Shown: one piece after another, positions 11,139-22,269 of the stretch
Layout: each line of letters opens with the position of its first letter
Numbering within the stretch: position 1 is the first letter of the stretch
Source: Coniella vitis
Lineage: Eukaryota > Ascomycota > Sordariomycetes > Diaporthales > Schizoparmaceae
Assembly: GCA_011317545.1 (NCBI GenBank)
Contig: WUJK01000009.1
Location: forward strand, 1,736,001 to 1,800,000
Direction of reading: 5' to 3'
Length of the DNA: 64,000 nucleotides
The notes under the pieces: generated by a model
Databases searched by the model: none
What the model was told of the DNA's origin: nothing
What the model saw: the letters and a program-made list of their open reading frames with translations, nothing else
Program-made: the position numbers and the translations under genes

Positions 11139-14100
11139 CTATTGAGTGTGCTGAGTATCCTGATCAACAGGAGAAAATACCGCAGTACTGTACTGCGGGC
11201 CACTTGTGGTTTGCTGCTGGCTATCGCTGCAATTGACCTGGTTGAGAGCAGTTTCAGGAGTGTCCCGGAGCATAGCAGTGTTGTGCTGTGACTGATCATG
11301 ATTAGCAATAGGCTCCTGCACCTGCTTGGACAGGGTCTCCAGAGTATGCGCATCCAGTGCTGGATTTACTTCACAAGCCAAGGCAGGCATTGTCATACCA
11401 TGCGCACCAGCATCTCGCATGGGTCTGTTCTGATTATTGGCAGTTGCGATCCGTAGGAGATGGATAAAATAAGGATCTTGCTGTGCGGCACTGTCCAAGT
11501 CGAATGCAGCCTTTGTTGGCGCTGAAGACGGTATTTCGGATGCTAGATGGCCAATGCTCCCTCCCATTCCCAAGCCGGGATGTAGTGCATATGCGACAAA
11601 CGGATCTTGGTATGCGAAATGGGCCTGAGGTCGCCCCATGTGCTTCGAATAGGCTTGGAAGACGAGTGGCTGCTCAGCTGGTGCGGCTGAAGAAGGACGA
11701 GAAAGTCTGGTAGCATTTCCATTATGGTACGAGTTGGGAGCCACGGGTTCTCCAACACCGTATACTTTTTGAAGTACCGATGTCTGAGGCACAAATGACT
11801 GCTTACAAGCAGCTGGCTGGGCAGCAGGGGGCAGGGGCACCGTCGTGCCAGCGACAACCCTGGGTGAATCTTCTGGTCTTGGACTCTGGGACTTCGATCG
11901 AGTAGCAAGCGGCTGCTTCCTTGCTCTGCCTCTCTTCCTCTTGGGCGGCGACTGGCTCTCTTGACTCTGTGGGATGCCCGGAGCCTGCGTCTGGACAGCA
12001 GCTCCTGATACAGTCGTTCCAACACTAGGGGGCGTCTTCACAGGCACCACTAGTTTTGGAGGCATGAACCTGGGAGCTTTGGATGCCACAAACGCCGCTG
12101 CTGGCTGAGAAGCTGCAGCTTTAGGCGCAATGGACCTTGGAACCGAGGGTTGTCTGTCTGATATGGAAGGGGGCATAAACTTGGGTCCCTGAGTCTTTTG
12201 ATCTGGTGCATTGGATCCAGAACCGATGCTTTCGGTGGCAGAGGGTTCGGCCGTATCCTCCACAAATATTACGCCGGGGTTCTTGGCAGGGGATAATTTC
12301 TGGCGCTTTCGGGCAGATGATCTTGCTTCAGTCTGCTTGCGCTTTGAGGGTGCTGAGGCAACGACATTCTTTGCTTTTTTGGACTTCTTGCTCGCCGATG
12401 TCTTTGACGCATCTTGGCTCTCAGGGTCCCAACAATCGTCATTCGGTTCACCAATGGAGACCTTGATCGCATGAAAATCGTCGTCCGACTCAATAACGGC
12501 TTCATGCTCATTGATATTGACCTTGCAAGTGGAGGCTTTTGTCCGGCGGTTTCGTTGTTGGCTCCCGCCATTGACCATGACTTGATCTTCTTTCCCGCGA
12601 CGAGCTGAGGTTTTGAGAATGGGCTCAACAGCAGTGTTGTCAAGAGGAGCAGGCTCGGGCACTTTGCCCTTCGGCTTGCGTCGTGAACGCTTAGCAATAG
12701 TCTGCTTGGAAACCTTGCTAGGAGCCGTACTTGGTGCATTGTCCAAGACGCTCTCGAACGTCAAACGGGGCAGCTGGCTCGCTGACACTTGTTGGTCGGA
12801 GCCAGTTCCAGAACGCGAGGCGCTGATGGCTTCGATTCTTGCCACCATATCACCGACAGTCAAACTTTCCACTGGGCCATTGGCCCGATCGAGAGGGCCT
12901 TCTGGGGTAGGATGAGCAACATGAGCCATTCTCGAGTCCATGTACTCCTGAAAGGACGAAGAACCCGCATCGGAGGCGTAAGATTGGTCATAGGTTTGAC
13001 AAGCCGTCTTTCTGAAAGGCGAATTCGTGCTGCGCCCGGTTACGTTCAGATCATTCTGGAGCTTTCTCACATGGGCATCTTCTTGCTTCCTGGAGTCATC
13101 CGAGTCATTCAATGCGATAGCACTGTCTCTGGTACCGGCTGCGCCGCTGTTGGTGCCTGCTGTCAAACCAGTGGTCGCGTTGGGGAAAAAAGTGCGCGTT
13201 AGCCACGTGCTCATGACAATCGAGACGAGCTTCTCGATATGATCCAGCCACTGTGGGCTTACTTGTGACACGAGACCATATCGACCTGCACGAAGGATAT
13301 AGACAATATCTTGAGCCAGTCCGGGTGTATCAAACCCCTGGCCCAGTTCCAATACGGGGTGTAGGATTCTCAGTAACTTCCTCTCAGCACACAGGTAGTT
13401 GTGGCTCCCTTGGTCCGTTTGGCCTTGTAGGCTCGGCCAGGTTCGACGTGGGCTGTCCACTGCTGGGTATGTTGTTCCCCAAGTCTTTGGCGAACGCTCT
13501 CGGTTTGATTGAGCAGGGTTATCGCCATCATCGATGCTGTCCGAGGCCTCGTTCTGACTGCCGTGCAAACCATAGCCTCCTGCCGCGCCGTCGTGAGTGT
13601 CTGGAACAAAAGCACCACCTTGCAACACAGCGGCTTCAAGCTCAGTCCGATCTCCAGTTGCTTCGTTAGCAGTCAAAACGAAGTACCACTCGAGAAAGTC
13701 CATGGCATCTTGGTGCATTTGGTCAAAGTCACACACCATTCCGCCAGATATAGCGTCCCTGAGAAAGCCTGATCTGGGATCCTGGAGTGCCGTCATCTTC
13801 GCCAGTGGCATAAAAACAAGAGCGTCGTCTTTGAGATTGGAGAAATCAGGCTTGATGCCCCGGGCACGGTACCGTTGGAACGAGGGAAGAGTGTATACAT
13901 ATACCTCGGCGCTCGCGATATCCGCCGCTTGGATTCGTACATTCTCTAGGCGCCAGGGGATGTAGTCCCCCGCGGCGTCAGGCTGTCCTAGAGGTCGTTG
14001 GCGCAGGTCCAGCTCGTCGATGCCGAGGTAGCGATGCAAGATGTTGTATGTCTGCAGCGCACACATTTCCTGGTTGTACATGGAGTTGAAGTCTAGCAGC

Positions 14101-15272
14101 TGGTTGAGAGTGAGGTTGAGGCCTTGGCAGGTGTCGAGAAGGTCCACTCGGGAGGTGAGGAAGTCGATCAAGAGCCATTTGGCCGCGAACGAGAGATCGT
14201 CCCACGAGCGCTGCACGTACACAGGAGGCTGTGGAGCAGGACGTCTGGCCTTGATGTTTGCAGGGTGTGTTAGCGGAGCAATACCGAAAAGACTCAAAAG
14301 GTGATGGAAAAGCTGGTACAGAGCGGTGGAAGGACGATGCGGTTGCTCCAAAAAAAAAAAGGTCCAGCAATGAAAGCTTGTTACAGCCTCTGCCAACAGC
14401 ATTTGAGGGCTGTATACCTCCTCGATTATAAGGAGAAGGAATCATGCTGGCTAGTCGCTTTATCAGAGGAACGGCGACCTGGGTTGGTAAGAGATACTTG
14501 CTGGATGCAGAGTGTGTTCTAAGCGAAAAGAGATGCGAGCGCTTACCTGTAGCAGCATCTCGTCCAGATCGTGAGGATAGACTTCTCTGTCCGGTTCGAC
14601 ATTCGCAACTACCAGGCTCTGTCCATTGTCATCCAGGGCTTCATATCCTTGGAAGGTGGCTTCTTGTTGAACGTCAAGGTCTCCTCGGGAGACGGCTTCT
14701 TGCATGCCTTCCACTTGTCGAAGAATGCGATTGCTAACGTCGTCTCTGCTACCCGCCTGACCAACAGCATAGACGCAGCCTTCGCAAGACCGATCATGCT
14801 GATGATCTCGAGCGACAACGGCAGCAGTCGCGGGCTCGACTACCCGTCGACGCAGTGGCGGGATTGACCCCCTCGTCAAGCCGTTGCCCTGCCGAATCAT
14901 CGCGACATGTTCAGCCTCCGTGAGGCCCCGCTCAGCCAACCAGGCAGCATACTTGATGCGCGAGGGCGAAGGACCAGCATAGTCGAGCGGCAAGCTCGGC
15001 CCGCCCGTGAAGCTTGCCAGCACTGGGTTGAAGACGGGGTCTGGGTGAATGTAGCTGGCACGCGGCAGGTCGTACACTTCTTCTTCGCGGTACCGGCCGG
15101 GGCGGACGCGGCGAGTGCCGGGGCGGAGACGGCGCTTGCGGCCCTTGTTCGCACCAGGTCGGCCGTTGTAGGAGCTGTCGCTGTCGTTGTCGTCGATGAG
15201 TGGGGGGGCGTTGTGCCTACTTGTGTGACCGGGGCCACCTTCAAGGTTGCCCTCGACGGCGGGAGGGGCCAT
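11139..15272 (-). CDS. Large nuclear protein of unknown function with AT-hook-like basic motifs (2 exons, about 1299 aa)
   Basis: Exon 1 is 15272-14547 and ends in frame at CTA-CAG before GTAAGC. Exon 2 is 14312-11139 with stop at 11139. The join is my best phase-0 choice, using the pyrimidine-rich acceptor CTCTGTACCAG at 14313; other acceptors in 14313-14400 are possible. The N-terminus is basic (KGRKRRLRPGTRR). Residues about 240-560 read as a folded, mostly helical region (SWDDLSFAAKWLLIDFL, LENVRIQAADIASAEVYVY). The rest is Ser/Pro/Lys-rich and disordered, with clustered basic motifs such as RSRRKPKGK, SARKRQK and KRKRGRARKQP (about residue 1030). These resemble AT-hooks and nuclear localisation signals. 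I do not recognise the family; chromatin or DNA binding is inference only. An A/T homopolymer at 14350-14360 lies within the intron. Confidence 0.62.
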
Positions 15273-17612
15273 GTCCGTGAAACTGGTCAAGTCAGTTGAC
15301 TGGAAGAAAGGGGGGAAAGACGAGATCAGCTTGAGGTGCGCTAAAGAAGAGGTCGCCTTGGATAGAATCCGAGGTTCGAAACGGACAAGATGTCTGTGTC
15401 TACCGCAAGGGGCTCGCTTGGGAAAGGGCAATGCTAGTGATATTGCCCTGTGCAGTGAGGGTGAATAGGGAAGACGGGATTGAGATGATGTTGTGGAGAA
15501 AGCGGCAGGGCATACCTGAAAAGATGATTGTTACTGTCTCTGGGCAATCAAACAACTCTGAAGAGAAGGGCAACACTCAGTGGAGCCGCTGAGAATGTAA
15601 GTCGGCTGGGAGATGGGACAAGCTTCGCTTGGAGGGGCGAGTTGGGTGGAACAGTGAATGGGGCAGGTAAGAAAGGGTAATGTAAGGCGGGTCAGAGGCT
15701 AGATGCGAGGAAAGGAGGATGGTAGACAAGCGTTTTGTAGGTAAGCTGCGAAAGTCTTGAGGGGTGCAACGCGTCCAGCTCTCGATATCAACCGTGTGGG
15801 AGCTGGGGTGTTTGGGAACGCGACACTACTGCTGTAGCAACACATACGAAAGGGAGCAGTAGGGTTGTGAGGTTGCCACGTTATCGAGACGCGGGCTGCT
15901 TCTGGACGCGCTCTGAATGATCTCATCCAGTGCAGTGCTCTGTTGCTCCCGAGGTCGGGGACGCTTATACGAGAAGACGTATCAGGAAGAACGAACGGAT
16001 GAGCAAACTAGAGTGGCTTTTGGCTACTGTTCGCACACCGCGAGCTGGAGGCCCGGAGAGTAGTAAGAATTGAAGGTGGATGGATGGGTGGCAGTGGTTC
16101 TCGTCAACGGTGGGTGGCGGGTGCTTGCTATCGCTTTGACTCATACTGTTCCTTTTCTTGCGTTGCGCACCTTCACGGAGGTGTCGTGATGGCGTCCACG
16201 GAGAAGTCCGCGCTTTGCATGAAGTGCCCTTGAATCGGCTTTTCTGCAACGAATTCTCAGGCTGTGGATATAGATGAGGTATGCCGAGGTCGTGCTTGGA
16301 TGTTTGACTCGAGATACAAATCGGTTCTTCTTGGAGATAATCGGCCTGTAAGAGGACGCAATGATGAGCGTGTTCATATGCTGATCGTGCGAAGGTCACG
16401 AGAGGTGAGTTTGCTTTCTTCTTGCTCGCTTGGGAACGAAGGCTTCGATCTGGAGAGGTTTGACACCGGTCGAGAGGTAGAGGAGGAGGCTGCTCCGGCC
16501 TTGGCCAGAATCTGAAGCCCTCGCAATGCTATACCTGAGAACGATGGAAAGCTGAAGGCTGGGGCGGAGGGAGGCAATGTTTTGCTGTGTGATAGGAAGT
16601 TCATATGGGTGGGTAGGCGTAGGCAACATGGCAGAGAACTTGCATGTTGTGGTCCCAGGCGAACAGGGACGATCTTCTGCTGTATTTTTCCCAACTGCAA
16701 CTTGTCTACCTACCACTTGGATCATCTGATCTGACTTGAAGGCTCACGTCTATCAACTACACTCGTTGCAGGCACAATATTGCGCAAAGTCGAACTAAGC
16801 TCATACCTATCCTAGATGCATAATCTACATCAGTAAATCTGTTTTTGAAGATGTTATACGTTATAGTGACTATGGTTTGGATGTTCCATCAACAGGCACG
16901 GGTTGACACGCATAATCTATGAGATCCTCAGTATGAACCGCTGCCATTCACTGCATCGCAATTCTATTTCAGAAGACTTCGCTAGCATTAAACCCGTTCA
17001 AGTTCGAGATGCGGATACTAAGAATAAGTCAATCGCTTTCCTTCCCAAAACCCCGAACCACAGTATCGTGACCAGACCAGCATACAACATCGAGCCAGAC
17101 ACCTTGTATCCATCCGCCACAGAGACTCAACCAGGATAAAACGGGCGCCTCTTGATTTGACATACACCCTAATCATTCAGCAAAACGTACTGCTTACTGT
17201 GCAAGTGATAGAGCACGTACTTTCTGCAGTCTCAACAGCTCTAAAAGCCAAGGAATGCCGTGCCTTGAACTTCGTGTTGTCGTGCTGCGACCCAAAACCA
17301 TGCAACCTATCTAACCTCCTTTCCATCCCTCTTCCCCCCCAAAATCAAATTCGCTGAGCGAAAGATACCTTCATGCTAATAAAGCCCGAAAACGCCAATC
17401 CCAGGAGCCGACCGGTGAAGAAGCAACCAAAGGGGGGTATCGATTTTCCATCGCTATAAACTCCAAATGCCTTGTATGCCTTGTTTGTTGGCTACTTCTC
17501 CATACTTGGAGCAAATTTGCTTCGTCCAAGGCATCTTCAAAAAAAATTTAACAACACAGCAGAACCACCAGTCCGGTCCAAAGAGAGCAAGAGCAGCCGC
17601 CCTTCTCACATC
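15273..17612. other. Intergenic region, no supported gene
   Basis: This 2.3 kb separates two minus-strand genes. It should hold the promoter and leader of the AT-hook-like gene (15273-about 16500) and the 3' flank of the pseudophosphatase gene. Short frames such as 15965-16399 lack domains and coding composition. No RNA gene was recognised. Confidence 0.45.
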
Positions 17613-18707
17613 TCACATTCCCATTTCCACCTCGCCTTCCACGAAGGGGACAAAAGGCGCTCTGTCCTCATACCGAGCCATGTCGGAGCCATTTGCCGTA
17701 TTCTCCGTATCATCGTCCTCTTCCATAGTTTCAGCAATGCGACGCTTCTTGGCATGAGAAGGAAGAACCGCATGTTGAGGAAGAGACGTTGCTAGGTCGG
17801 AGCGGGGCCCCCACGGTCGTTGTCGTGACGCGAGCTCCACAGCTGCAGCTGCAGTAGTACCAAGAGAAGGTAAATGGTGTATAGCCGGCGTGGTCATACG
17901 CCGAGCCCGAAGCAAGTCCTCATACGTTTGTAAGTGGTACTTTGTCTCCTCGTCAAAATTGGCACAAAGACGCTGCGCAGCGACAAACTGCACTGCCTCA
18001 ATCATGCTGCGTCCGTACATGGCCATGAGATAGGCCGCCACGATAGCTGCGCTCCGTTCGTTGCCCGTCTCATCAAATACCAGCACTTTCCCGCGTCGCA
18101 GTTTCGAGGAGTCGATGTCGTCTGGCCCACTGCATATCCGCTGCTCCGCCACTTGCGTATGGTGGAATTGCAGCATGTGCATGTTGATCATGTCCACGGC
18201 GTGGTCCAGGCGACCGACCAGCTCGTGCTTGCTCGCAACATCCAGATGCGCCGCTTCGATATTGAGCTCAGTCGCGACCCTGGGCAGCATCATAATGCGC
18301 GCCTCGACCATGCTTCCGTCGCGCGCAGCAAGTAACAGCGTGATTCCCTCCTTGATCAGCCACTCGCGATCCCTCACGGCGGCCATGGGGCCCAGAAAAA
18401 CAAAGTCCAGGATGCGCTGAGCTTTGCGGCGGTCCTCGTAGACCCAGTTGTGGTTGAATGGTGCTGAGGAAGCGCGCTGCGCATGGCCGCCCGTAATGAT
18501 TCGGGCGTCTTCGGGTGTCAGGCCGCGCGCGACAATAGTGTCTGGGTCGTCGCAGAGGGGTGTGATGAGGTAGGGGGAGGTTGAGGTGCCGTTGTCCGGT
18601 AATAGCGGGGTGGGGATGTGAATGTATGGCGGGCTGGGCGGCCGGGCGGTGACCGGGGCGGTGCGTACCACGCCGCATTGGAGGGTTTCTGGAATTAGAG
18701 GGTCCAT
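17613..18707 (-). CDS. Dual-specificity phosphatase fold, catalytically dead (Cys to Asp), STYX-like (364 aa)
   Basis: A single exon, ATG at 18707 and TGA at 17613-17615. Residues about 95-270 follow the dual-specificity phosphatase layout. RILDFVFLGPMAAVRDREWLIKEGITLLLAARD corresponds to the conserved entry strand and helix, and LVFDETGNERSAAIVAAYLMAMY (209-231) to the P-loop region. The canonical H-C-x-x-G-x-x-R-S is here F211-D212-E-T-G215-N-E-R218-S219. Gly, Arg and Ser are kept while His is Phe and the nucleophilic Cys is Asp. Known STYX-type pseudophosphatases bind phosphoproteins without hydrolysis. A binding or scaffold role is therefore inferred here. The N-terminus is Pro-rich and the C-terminus has a basic AKKRRIAE stretch followed by an acidic run. 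The frame is intact with no stop or shift, so the substitution looks like a maintained property rather than decay. Partner and pathway are unknown. Confidence 0.78.
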   Translation of the reverse strand: MDPLIPETLQCGVVRTAPVTARPPSPPYIHIPTPLLPDNGTSTSPYLITPLCDDPDTIVARGLTPEDARIITGGHAQRASSAPFNHNWVYEDRRKAQRILDFVFLGPMAAVRDREWLIKEGITLLLAARDGSMVEARIMMLPRVATELNIEAAHLDVASKHELVGRLDHAVDMINMHMLQFHHTQVAEQRICSGPDDIDSSKLRRGKVLVFDETGNERSAAIVAAYLMAMYGRSMIEAVQFVAAQRLCANFDEETKYHLQTYEDLLRARRMTTPAIHHLPSLGTTAAAAVELASRQRPWGPRSDLATSLPQHAVLPSHAKKRRIAETMEEDDDTENTANGSDMARYEDRAPFVPFVEGEVEMGM

Positions 18708-19527
18708 GGCGCCTCCTTGTCGTTGACAGCTGGGTCGATGGCGTTGGTACTTTCCAGAGGGCTGAATATGACGTGAATCGATCGTCGGGGGTGTCGCCCG
18801 CAGAGATAATCGAGTGGAAAAGTGAGACAGGTGAAGGAGTCGATGAGTAGAAGGCCAGTCAAGGGAAATACGGCTGGGAAGCCCGATCAGAACCAGGATT
18901 TTGTCTCGATGGTCGTTTTCAAATGGAATCCACGGCGACTGCAAGATCAAAGATGAGATTACCGGTAGAGAAGAGCAGCGCGGTCGGCTCAGAAGCGTGC
19001 CAGGCCGAGTCACACAAAAGCCAGACTGGTGGTGGTAGTCGAAGATCTCGTTGTCGTCCAGTGGGAAAGACGCTATTTTGAAGTAGTCCACAGGCCAAGC
19101 AGGCACCGCACCTGCCGCCTCTTACCGGCTGAATGGTTCTAGGCAGCTGCAGCCCCAGGGGCACTTGTGTACTATGGTAATGTACCATTGTCACTCGAGT
19201 GCGAACCTCATGCTAGATGTACAAGGTACATGCATAGATGGCCACATAGTACAGGGCCGGCCCAGATTTGTTCATTCCAAAGGCAGCAGTGAGATCATAC
19301 CAGTACCCAGATACCTGGCTTCGAAATAAACACATTTCTTTTTGCCACAAGACCAAATATAAGGACTTCAGACTGGTACCTGCACTCGAGAAAATGTCAT
19401 CATCATCGTGTAAAATATAGCTTAATCAAAGCATGTTTATTCAGGCAAGCCGTTACAAGCAGTGGCAGATCAACTTGCATGTACGACGCTCTTAGCAAGC
19501 CCAGCCTATTACGCTCCTCCTCGCTTT
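18708..19527. other. Intergenic region
   Basis: Promoter and leader of the pseudophosphatase (minus) and 3' flank of the SPO7-like gene. A cluster of TGTACAAGGTACATG / CACATAGTACAG words (19215-19252) resembles, but does not exactly match, the recurrent TACATAGTA motif. No gene is seen. Confidence 0.45.
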
Positions 19528-20850
19528 TCAGAGCCATGACGCTGGATCCGATGACGCTTTAACCCGTCTATCAGACGACAAACTGGGCTCTGTGGAAGAC
19601 ATGGTAAGGCTACTCTCTTTAGCCAGCGGAGACGGGAACTCGGGCGTGACAGATCGCGACTCGACGGAGGGCCGCTTCGCAATCTTGGGCGGTGTCGAAA
19701 GCATCTTCTTCCTCTTTTCGGAAGCATTGCTCGACCTGCGACTGGCATCTCCGTCCCGACCAACCTCGAGCCTCGGAGCCGGGCTGCCCCCAGTGTGACC
19801 AGACACGCTTCCCCGGTGGCTGCTGCCGCTGCGTGAACGCCGCACCTCTCTCTCAACAACTGACAGTCGACGGTTGTGCACGTGGTGCATCCTGTCGGAA
19901 TGCGCATGCTGCGGTGACTTCTCGGCGACCGGCGCTGGCTTTCGCCAGGGCATCCACCAGAACCACCCACCTGATACCTTTCTGGCCTCGCGTTGTCTCT
20001 CTTGCAGCTTTGCGCGGATCAGTGCCCTGCGTTCATTCTCGCGCTCCCAGTATTCTGTCCTATATAGTTCCCAGTTCTCCCGAAACGTAGGCGAAAATGG
20101 CTTGGCAAGCAAAAGAAGTTTGACGTAGTCACCACCTGGCGCCAGGTCTTCCTCGTGGCCACCCCTTTCCTCGTCCCTGGCTAGCACAGGCAAGTGCTGG
20201 TGCGCCTTGCCCGCAAGATCCATCTCTTTCTCAACTTCTGCCAGAATGGTGGGATCGACAAAGTGGTACGAGGACGCAGCGGTATTCGAAAACAGACCAT
20301 AGGTCAGAAAGAAGCCAATAGTTGACAAAGCCTCGGCCCACCAGGAGCGCTTAACGAGCACGAGCTTGAGGTTGAAGCCGCGCAGGCCGCGATTCGAAAT
20401 GGCAAACCAGCGCCGAGGCCAGCGAACGCCGCGCTCCCAGATGCCGGTAGCCCAGACCAAAACGGCGGTGATGATACCGCCCATAAAGCACAGCCGCTCG
20501 ATCAGCTCAACACCCCAATAGACGCTACCGCCAACGCCGCGGCCATCCTCACGCGGGGCCAGGAACAGAGCATAGCCGAAGCCGACGATCCACACGGACA
20601 GAATGGACAAAAAGAAGGTGTGATGGCGGCGGCGGGCGCGCAACTCGAGGTATTGGGCGCGCAGGGAGGCTTCGAGGACAAGCAGGTTGAGGTAGATCAT
20701 GGACGGGGACGAGGGCGCTTGGGAGAGTGGGTCGTCGGGCTTGCCTGGGACAGGATTCACGCCGCTCGTCGAGGAGCTGATGGGGGTGGCAGCTTTTTCA
20801 GTGGGCAGGGACGCGGTGCCCTTGACGATGGAGTCGAGCTCGTCGGCCAT
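19528..20850 (-). CDS. SPO7: Spo7-like regulatory subunit of the Nem1-Spo7 phosphatase (440 aa)
   Basis: A single exon, ATG 20850 and TGA 19528-19530. Spo7 anchors and activates the Nem1 phosphatase at the nuclear envelope/ER. The complex dephosphorylates the lipin Pah1 and so controls phospholipid versus triacylglycerol synthesis and nuclear shape. The family core is clear: LVLEASLRAQYLELRARRRHHTFF (57-80), a first membrane segment (about 78-97), the hallmark APREDGRGVGGSVYWGVE (98-115), a second segment (about 118-137) and WATGIWERGVRWPRRW (133-148). A further hydrophobic stretch lies at 172-189. The Ser/Arg-rich tail (about 300-440) is much longer than in yeast Spo7, as is common in filamentous fungi. 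ATG 20850 has a CACCATGG context; another in-frame ATG lies 9 bases upstream. Confidence 0.9.
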   Translation of the reverse strand: MADELDSIVKGTASLPTEKAATPISSSTSGVNPVPGKPDDPLSQAPSSPSMIYLNLLVLEASLRAQYLELRARRRHHTFFLSILSVWIVGFGYALFLAPREDGRGVGGSVYWGVELIERLCFMGGIITAVLVWATGIWERGVRWPRRWFAISNRGLRGFNLKLVLVKRSWWAEALSTIGFFLTYGLFSNTAASSYHFVDPTILAEVEKEMDLAGKAHQHLPVLARDEERGGHEEDLAPGGDYVKLLLLAKPFSPTFRENWELYRTEYWERENERRALIRAKLQERQREARKVSGGWFWWMPWRKPAPVAEKSPQHAHSDRMHHVHNRRLSVVEREVRRSRSGSSHRGSVSGHTGGSPAPRLEVGRDGDASRRSSNASEKRKKMLSTPPKIAKRPSVESRSVTPEFPSPLAKESSLTMSSTEPSLSSDRRVKASSDPASWL

Positions 20851-22077
20851 GGTGTGCATGTATGTGCGTGCGTGTCTGGGTCGAACGGAAAGTAGTCTGA
20901 GGTCATGTATGATCACGGTCGAGGCCGAGGGTCGAGCGAGATCGTCCTGTTGGGAGAGGCCAAGGCAGGGCGAGCAGAGGCCCTCCTGCGAGGCACGAGG
21001 ATTGAGGTCGGAGCTGCTCGTAGATGCGAGAGGGGAAGCTCGAGTCAATGCATCTAGGCGGATGAGGGGTCTGTAGTCGTTCAACGGCCGCTGTGTTGAG
21101 GACGGAGCCTCTTCAGTGAGTGGCTGGTGGAAAAGGGTAGCGCAGCGCAGGCCCTGGGTGGGAAAACACGAGATGCAGTGGAGGTGATGAACAGCACTGA
21201 GCTGCCTCAACAACAGCCTGACCTCATAGCGGCTTCGTGTTCTGGTGCGTACAGTGCTGCGGTGCGGCTTTTGGGCCGCTAAGTACAGTGCTACAGGGTG
21301 CCACGGTCACCCAACCCAGGCACCGCCCAGCACCCAGGCCCGAGGCACCACCTACGGGTAGAGCCGAGCGGGGCTACTGTACAAATGACTTTGTTGGCTC
21401 ATCAGCCTCGGATTGACGTCAACAATCGTTGTATGCTTCGATAGTTCGTGCCATGCAGATGCAAGGTCTGGTTGTTGCACTATGCCAGTGCTGCTTCCGA
21501 CGAAGTCATACGGATTCTGGGTCGCTACAGTTGGACTAGACAATCGATCCCCCATGTGACTTAGTCATGGTAGGTACGGAGCAATAGGTTACCGATTCGC
21601 TGTTCTATGATGCTTGCTATCAAAAACAGCCTGCTTCTGGTGTCCAATGGCTGAGGTCATCGGAGTCCGGGGTAACGGGCGACGCCGACCCGGCAGGTGG
21701 GCACTGCAGTACTATGTACATATGATGTTCATAAGTAGTACGCAGTACAAATCTGTACTATGCACTACCTATGTGCTATGTATACGAGCCGAAGCTAGCG
21801 CGTACTATGGAGCGCACACAGCCTGGCAGCCAGGGCAAATGCGAGTGCGAAGGAACAGGGCTTTCTCTGTTAGGAAGTAATGCCAGCCCTGCCCTTAAGT
21901 CCGGGCCCGCCGGTCGAAAGATCGGGTTGAAGCCAGTAGATCCGTGGACATTGGCCCGACGCCAGCAGAGTCAATGATGTGACACTGCTTGTAAAGCCAC
22001 TTGGGATGAGATACTTATATCACTCGAGGCAGCGCCAGACGGAGAGCCCTCTCTGGTTTTTGCTTCTCTTGCTCTCC
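20851..22077. other. Divergent promoter region between SPO7-like gene and alpha/beta hydrolase
   Basis: The two flanking genes are transcribed outward from this interval. It holds a TACTATGTA nonamer at 21710-21718 within a cluster of related words (GTACTATGTACATATG, TGTACTATGCACTACC, 21705-21765). No coding frame is supported. Confidence 0.5.
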
Positions 22078-22269
22078 ATGTCGCTTAATGCTGCAAGACA
22101 TCCTGCAAGTTGCCTTGGTAGAACCTTCTATACAGTGCTTCCACAGCGCCTTCCACCTCCACTCTTAACATCACCCTGGGCCACGTGCAGGCGATCAACA
22201 GCACCTGTTGCCACTAATAGCACCCCCCGCAGAACCACCGGCCAGCCCACTAGCGTCGTCGCCAGAACC

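Noticed and set aside
14313..14546. Separate short gene starting at 14445 on the minus strand (155 codons)
   Set aside because: It is out of frame with the conserved-looking long exon and has no stop-bounded domain; the region is better explained as the intron of the AT-hook-like gene.
15362..15380. GAGGTTCGAAACGG as a possible tRNA B-box
   Set aside because: No matching A-box, no cloverleaf arms and no terminator T-run at the right distance. No tRNA was found elsewhere in the window.
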